Positions 59,592 through 64,000 of a stretch of 64,000 nucleotides of DNA are shown one piece after another (the first letter of the stretch is position 1; every line of letters begins with the position of its first letter). The stretch is from Tieghemostelium lacteum (Eukaryota > Evosea > Eumycetozoa > Dictyosteliales > Raperosteliaceae): positions 1,302,001 through 1,366,000 of the forward strand of contig LODT01000004.1 of the NCBI GenBank assembly GCA_001606155.1, in the 5' to 3' direction. A program made the translations under genes and the position numbers. The notes beneath the pieces are model-generated. The model was not told the DNA's origin. It did no database searches and saw only the letters and a list, made by a program, of their open reading frames with translations.

Positions 59592-61789
59592 GCTGTTGCT
59601 GTACAATTGTCGATAGTTTCTGAAGATGAGATGAAGGTGAGGGTTGTTGATGTAAAAGGAAATTTGGAGTTGTAAATCCATTTCCATTCAACTGTGAATT
59701 AGCACCACTGTCGTGAACTATAGAATCCCGCAGAGATTTGTTAAGTCCAGCCAGACAATCATTTCCAAGACTTGGTTGTTTAGAGTTTAGGTTTACACCA
59801 CCAACGCCAACAGGACTACCATTGTTACTTGATGAACCATTTGCCGAGATATTACTATTTACAGAGGCACCAGATTGATTATTTACACTAGAAGAACTGT
59901 TACCAAGTTGATGTGATTGCTGTTGTTGTTGGTTGTTATTTATCGAAATATTTGATGAAGTTGTGGAACCGGAAGAAGAAGATGAAGATAAAGTATGACC
60001 GTTGGTTTGTTGATCTGATATATTTAAACCACGGATATCGAACGCTATTTTGTTTATAAAATTAAAGTCAATAGATGATGATTGACTACCACCTCCGTTA
60101 CTAAAAGGACCTGGTAATCCAAAGAAATAAAGATTCGGATCATTATTATTCGACGATAGAGGATGAAGTGGTGGAGGTGGATGTTGTAGATTTTGTGATG
60201 ACGATGAGGTCGATGAAGATTGTTGAGGTGGTTGTTGATGGTGATGATTCGTATCAACACCATTGCTATACATTGATGATGGATTGAATTTATTTAACAT
60301 TGACCCACCAGGAGAAGTTTGAAATTGTGTTGGAATTGATCCATTGGATTTTGATAAGTTAGGTATTGCAACTTGTTGTTGTTGTTGTTGTTGAGATATT
60401 ATACTATTTAATGAATTATTTAATGATGGCGATCCTCCATTTTGTTGTTGTTGTTGTTGATTAATACCATTTACAGACTGTACAGATTTTTTGGTGTTAT
60501 TTAATTGTTGTTGATTTAAAAGATTGATTGTAGATTGTGCGTTTAGATTTATAGAATCCATTTCTTTTTTCTGAATAAATTGTTGGGTGATGATAGGTTG
60601 TTGAGGTTTTTGTGAGGATATGGTTGGCTTGTTTATGTTATTTGTTGTTGTTAGAGGTTTCATCGATGTGGAAGTTGGAGATGATGTAAGTGTATTTACA
60701 TTTAGACCTCCAATACCACCATTTACTGTAGAGGTAGCTGATGTTACTACTGAATTGGATTTATCGAATATATTTAAATTAATATTGCCACCTGGCAAAG
60801 ATGTAATACTACTACCAGACAATATGGTACTGGGAGTGGTTGGAATAGTGAGTGTGGGTGATGTTAATATAGACTGCTGTTGATTTGCGGAACCTGATGG
60901 ACTAGTTCTATTTATCGTTTGACCAATACCATTACTACTGTTATTAATATTACTATTGGTACCACTATTTACAATCGAGGAAGGTTTCATTGTCAATGGT
61001 TGTTGTTGAGGTTGAACTTGAACCGACAATGCACTACTGCTGCTACTACTGCTACTATTGTTATTATTTGGATTTACAGAAGTTGAGCCATAATTAGAAT
61101 TCAAATTCGTTGGTGATCTTTTTGGACCTTTTCTTTTCTTTTGATGGAATCTAGAGTCAAAGTTGTGATTTCTCGAAAAGGAACCCATAATCTTTTCCTT
61201 TGATTCAGTACTGAGATTTTGGATATCTTCTTTATACAACTTGGTAGCTCTTGCCCACTCTAATTTTAGGATTCTACCGTCCAACATAATCTCTTGTTTG
61301 GATAACTCTTCAAAGGCGTTAAATGCATGAATTTTGTTTTCGAATTCAATAAATGCAAAGCCTCGAGTTTTACCAAATTTATTCTCTGGTATTTCACATC
61401 TTTCTAATGGTCCAAATCTAAATCAATTTTACAAGTTAATATATAATTCTTGAAAATTTAAAAATAAAAATTTGTAAAAATCTTTGTGTTTTTTGTAGTC
61501 CCTCTAAATTGTGCACAAGTGTACATTAAAATTGGGGTGATGACAATATAGATATTCAAAAGGACTATTATTCCAAATTTGGTCTTTATAGAATTATTTT
61601 ATAAACTGGAATTGGATAGGTACTTTCTAGAAATGTAAATGGTGTTTTGGTGTGAAGGAGGGGTATACATTACTTTGAAAATATATTAAAAATTGAATTT
61701 ATCGGAGTTGAATGTCTTATATTACTAACATAGATAGTACTGGATGTTCTATCCATAAGGTTTATAGAAAGATTTGAAACTTCATTCAT
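59311..61789 (-). CDS. RRM RNA-binding protein with Gln/Asn/Ser-rich tail, two exons
   Basis: Exon 61674-61789 joins exon 59311-61417 across a 256-nt intron, longer than the others here (GTAATG donor, TTTAG acceptor), with the phase kept; the protein is about 740 residues. The splice lies inside an RRM: RNP2 is TIYVSNI in exon 1, the linker NIFSKFGPLERCEIPEN crosses the junction, and RNP1 is KTRGFAFIEF, so the RRM covers roughly residues 17-95. A basic patch (HQKKRKGPKRSP) may act as a nuclear signal or bind RNA. About 600 residues of low complexity follow, including a long poly-Gln tract (59552-59601), of the kind linked to RNP condensates. I cannot name the orthologue. Confidence 0.75.
59552..59601. 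repeat. TTG/TGC repeat (poly-Gln) in the RRM gene
   Basis: About seventeen Gln codons in a row, mostly CAA with some CAG on the minus strand. Confidence 0.85.
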
Positions 61790-63311
61790 ATTTACAAGTT
61801 ATTCACTATTGATTAGATAGAATTTCTATCCAATTTAATAATAATAAAATTAAAAAAAAAAAAAAATTGACAAAGAGGGTTTGGGGAAAAATTTCTAAAT
61901 TAAAATGTGAGAAATTCTTTGAGGGGTGACTGAGTGTTGTTTAATCTAAAAAAAAAAAAAAATAATAAATATTGGATGGAAATGGAAATTATAATAATTA
62001 TATAATATATGAAAAATATAAAAAAGCAACTAAACCAGATCAAAGAATTTAGTTTAGATTGTTGAATGATTATTGTTTTACTCTGTTTGACCTCTTCTAT
62101 TTGAGTAGTGAAAGAGTGAGAGGGTTATATATTTTTGTTTTTTTTTTATCCGCTACTAGTACTGGTTATTTTGTTAATTTCCTATTTTATTACTTTGTCG
62201 AGGGGAACACTAGAGTGTTTGGTTGAAGGAATTTTGTCAATGAGGAGATGGTTAACAAATACAAGTAAAACAAAAAATTAGTTATATAAACAATATAATG
62301 AATATATAAAAAAACAAAACAACAATGGGAGAGAACACTAAAGGGTTGATTTCTCTATTTGTAATGTAGAGGGTATTTTGGTACTTTATGATGAAAAAAA
62401 AAAATTTTAGATGAATTTTGGATGTGATTAAATTACAAATTTTGAAAAAAAAAAATATAAATAGAATATTAATTTTTTTGGCAAATAACAAACTCCAACA
62501 ACACCTATTTTGAATAATTTTTTAAAGTTTTTAAAAAAGTTAGTAAATTGTTTGTTTTTTCATTGGTTTGTTCTGTTGAATGGTCAAAGAGTCACAAGTT
62601 GTATTTGTGAGCTATACTATAACTAATTATTCTATATTAATTTTAAATATACTGACAGTTAAAGAAATCGATTTATTTAAAATTTCCAATACTCTTTTAT
62701 CCTTGTCATTTAAAGAATAAAAACTATAGAATATTTAATTTAATAAATGATAGAGAATATTAAAAACTTCAACAAAAAAATCAAACAATATAACTTTTTT
62801 GGTAAATTTTGATTCGAACTTTGTTCTTCTCTTTTGTTATAATTATTTTTTTTTTTTTGATTTCAAATTAATTAAAATTATTTTGTTTTCAATAAAGTCA
62901 TAAACACCCCCTTCTTATACTATTTACTATTAATTTAATTTTTATTTCAGTTTTATTCTCATCTCAGTTTTTTCATTTATTATTTACCCCCCTTTTTTTG
63001 CTTATTACAGATATAAAACACTTACCCCCTTTAAAATAATAAGGTGTAAGGGGTATCCTTGTCAGTAAAGTTAAATTCATATAATTGTCAAAATATACAT
63101 GTTTTAATTTTTTTTTTAATTTTTTTTTAAATCACAAAGTTTCAATTCTTGATGTGATGTTTGTTTGTTTATAACCCCTCCCCACATTTAATTAACCACA
63201 TAGACCACACCCCACACTATAATAAAATTACTCATACACACCCTCTAACACTATCCTACCTTTTCAAAGTAAACCTACAACCACAAACACCCAATACGCA
63301 CACCTTTTGAA
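61790..63311. other. Divergent intergenic region, 1.5 kb
   Basis: The RRM gene starts at 61789 and runs left; the membrane-protein gene starts at 63312 and runs right, so both promoters lie here. The DNA is AT-rich with many poly-A/T runs and a C-rich stretch (ACACCC, CCCACACC) just before 63312. No RNA gene, repeat family or coding-like exon was recognised. Confidence 0.5.
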
Positions 63312-63359
63312 ATGAACAAGCACAAACAGCATCACAATAACAACAGTAATAATAATATT

Positions 63360-63391
<32 letters not shown>

Positions 63392-64000
63392 CAATGTTAC
63401 AACCAACACCTTCAGTAAAAATACAAAAAAAAAAGTAAAATTTGATGATAATCATAAAGTAGTTTTATACGAAGAGGATAATAACAATAATGTTGATGAA
63501 AATCTTCACCATTGTGAATGTTCATCCAAAGATGACCACCAACACCAACAACACCAACACCAATACCATGTGAATCATGATAATGATAGTATCCCTAGAA
63601 AAACCATTGGACCTAAACTTATGGGATTGGTTGGTTTTATGGAGAGTTTAATAGTATTATTTGAAGTGTTTTTAATGATACTTATATTTACACAATTGGT
63701 TAATGTCTCATTTAAAGCTATTCAAAATGAACTTGATAATAGTAGTACTATTGATGATAATATGAGATTATTTATATCACCAGTATTGAAGATTATTCAA
63801 TCTTTTCTACCTGATGTTCTATTGTTATTGTATATAGGTCTAAGGTACTCGGAAATTATTAGAAAAACCAATTGGTTTGGTATAACTAAAGTAAATAGAA
63901 TATCTAGTGATATTATTACATTTTTGTTAGTACAGGTACTGTTGTTTTTGGTATTGGTTGTAGAACAGTATTTCAGTGGTAGATGGTATTTTTCATTAAA
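63312..64000 (+). CDS. Polytopic membrane protein, cut by window end
   Basis: The frame opens at ATG 63312 and is still open at base 64000 (229 codons seen). The N-terminal 110 residues are Asn/His-rich with a poly-Asn run from an AAT microsatellite and a small HHCECSSK cluster with many His, which could bind metal. Hydrophobic segments follow: MGLVGFMESLIVLFEVFLMI at about 110-130, a second around FLPDVLLLLYIGL, and a third near TFLLVQVLLFLVLVVE. These predict at least three membrane helices. The family is not recognised from this part, and the gene continues beyond the window. Confidence 0.65.

Noticed and set aside
62805-62830. GATTCGAACTTTG resembling a tRNA B-box
   Set aside because: No A-box, anticodon arm or acceptor pairing lies at the right distance on either strand.

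Overview
The window looks like chromosomal DNA of a dictyostelid social amoeba, but not Dictyostelium discoideum itself. It is AT-rich, and its proteins carry long Asn, Gln, Ser and Thr homopolymers. Intergenic DNA is full of oligo-A/T runs, most introns are short (about 50-110 nt, GTATGT or GTAAGT donors), and most genes stop at TAA. Family-level matches include LimE, ornithine aminotransferase, INO80 and a three-repeat Myb protein. The species cannot be fixed from sequence alone; a Cavenderia- or Heterostelium-like lineage is a guess.

Layout. At 1-3.9 kb lies a tandem array of ankyrin-like proteins (one cut by the window edge, one whole, one relic). At 4-7.8 kb is a two-exon OB-fold-type protein with a Cys cluster near its C-terminus, resembling the telomere CST subunit CTC1. 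From 8.5 to 28.1 kb run mostly housekeeping and regulatory genes: limE, mitochondrial ribosomal protein L22, a coiled-coil membrane protein, a conserved unknown, a Ser/Asn-rich coiled-coil protein, a ubiquitin-fold-like protein, ornithine aminotransferase, a 3R-Myb factor and a SAM-domain protein with a nuclease-like motif. From 28.3 to 31.4 kb are gene relics and a frame-disrupted GPI-type surface protein.

From 31.4 to 39.7 kb a striking divergent pair of multi-exon genes encodes secreted proteins. Each has a beta-helix-like repeat region, Cys-rich spacers, a PA14-like stretch and a MACPF (perforin-like) domain. INO80 follows at 39.8-45.5 kb; its Ser/Arg-rich N-terminus is a separate first exon. 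From 45.7 to 53.2 kb is a second accessory block: a frame-disrupted STAND-type NTPase with a C-terminal membrane anchor, divergently paired with an intact Crinkler-like P-loop effector protein, then another ankyrin-like paralogue and a damaged beta-propeller-like gene. From 53.3 to 64 kb come an LRR/F-box-like protein, a CARMIL-like PH-LRR protein, coding-like cryptic exons, an RRM protein and the start of a membrane protein.

Splicing was worked out by hand for nine genes; each intron joins two open frames in phase with GT/AG ends. The genes probably do not form one pathway. The common thread in the accessory parts is defence and cell-surface interaction: perforin-like proteins, a STAND NTPase, a Crinkler-like protein, a GPI-anchored protein and expanded ankyrin-type families.
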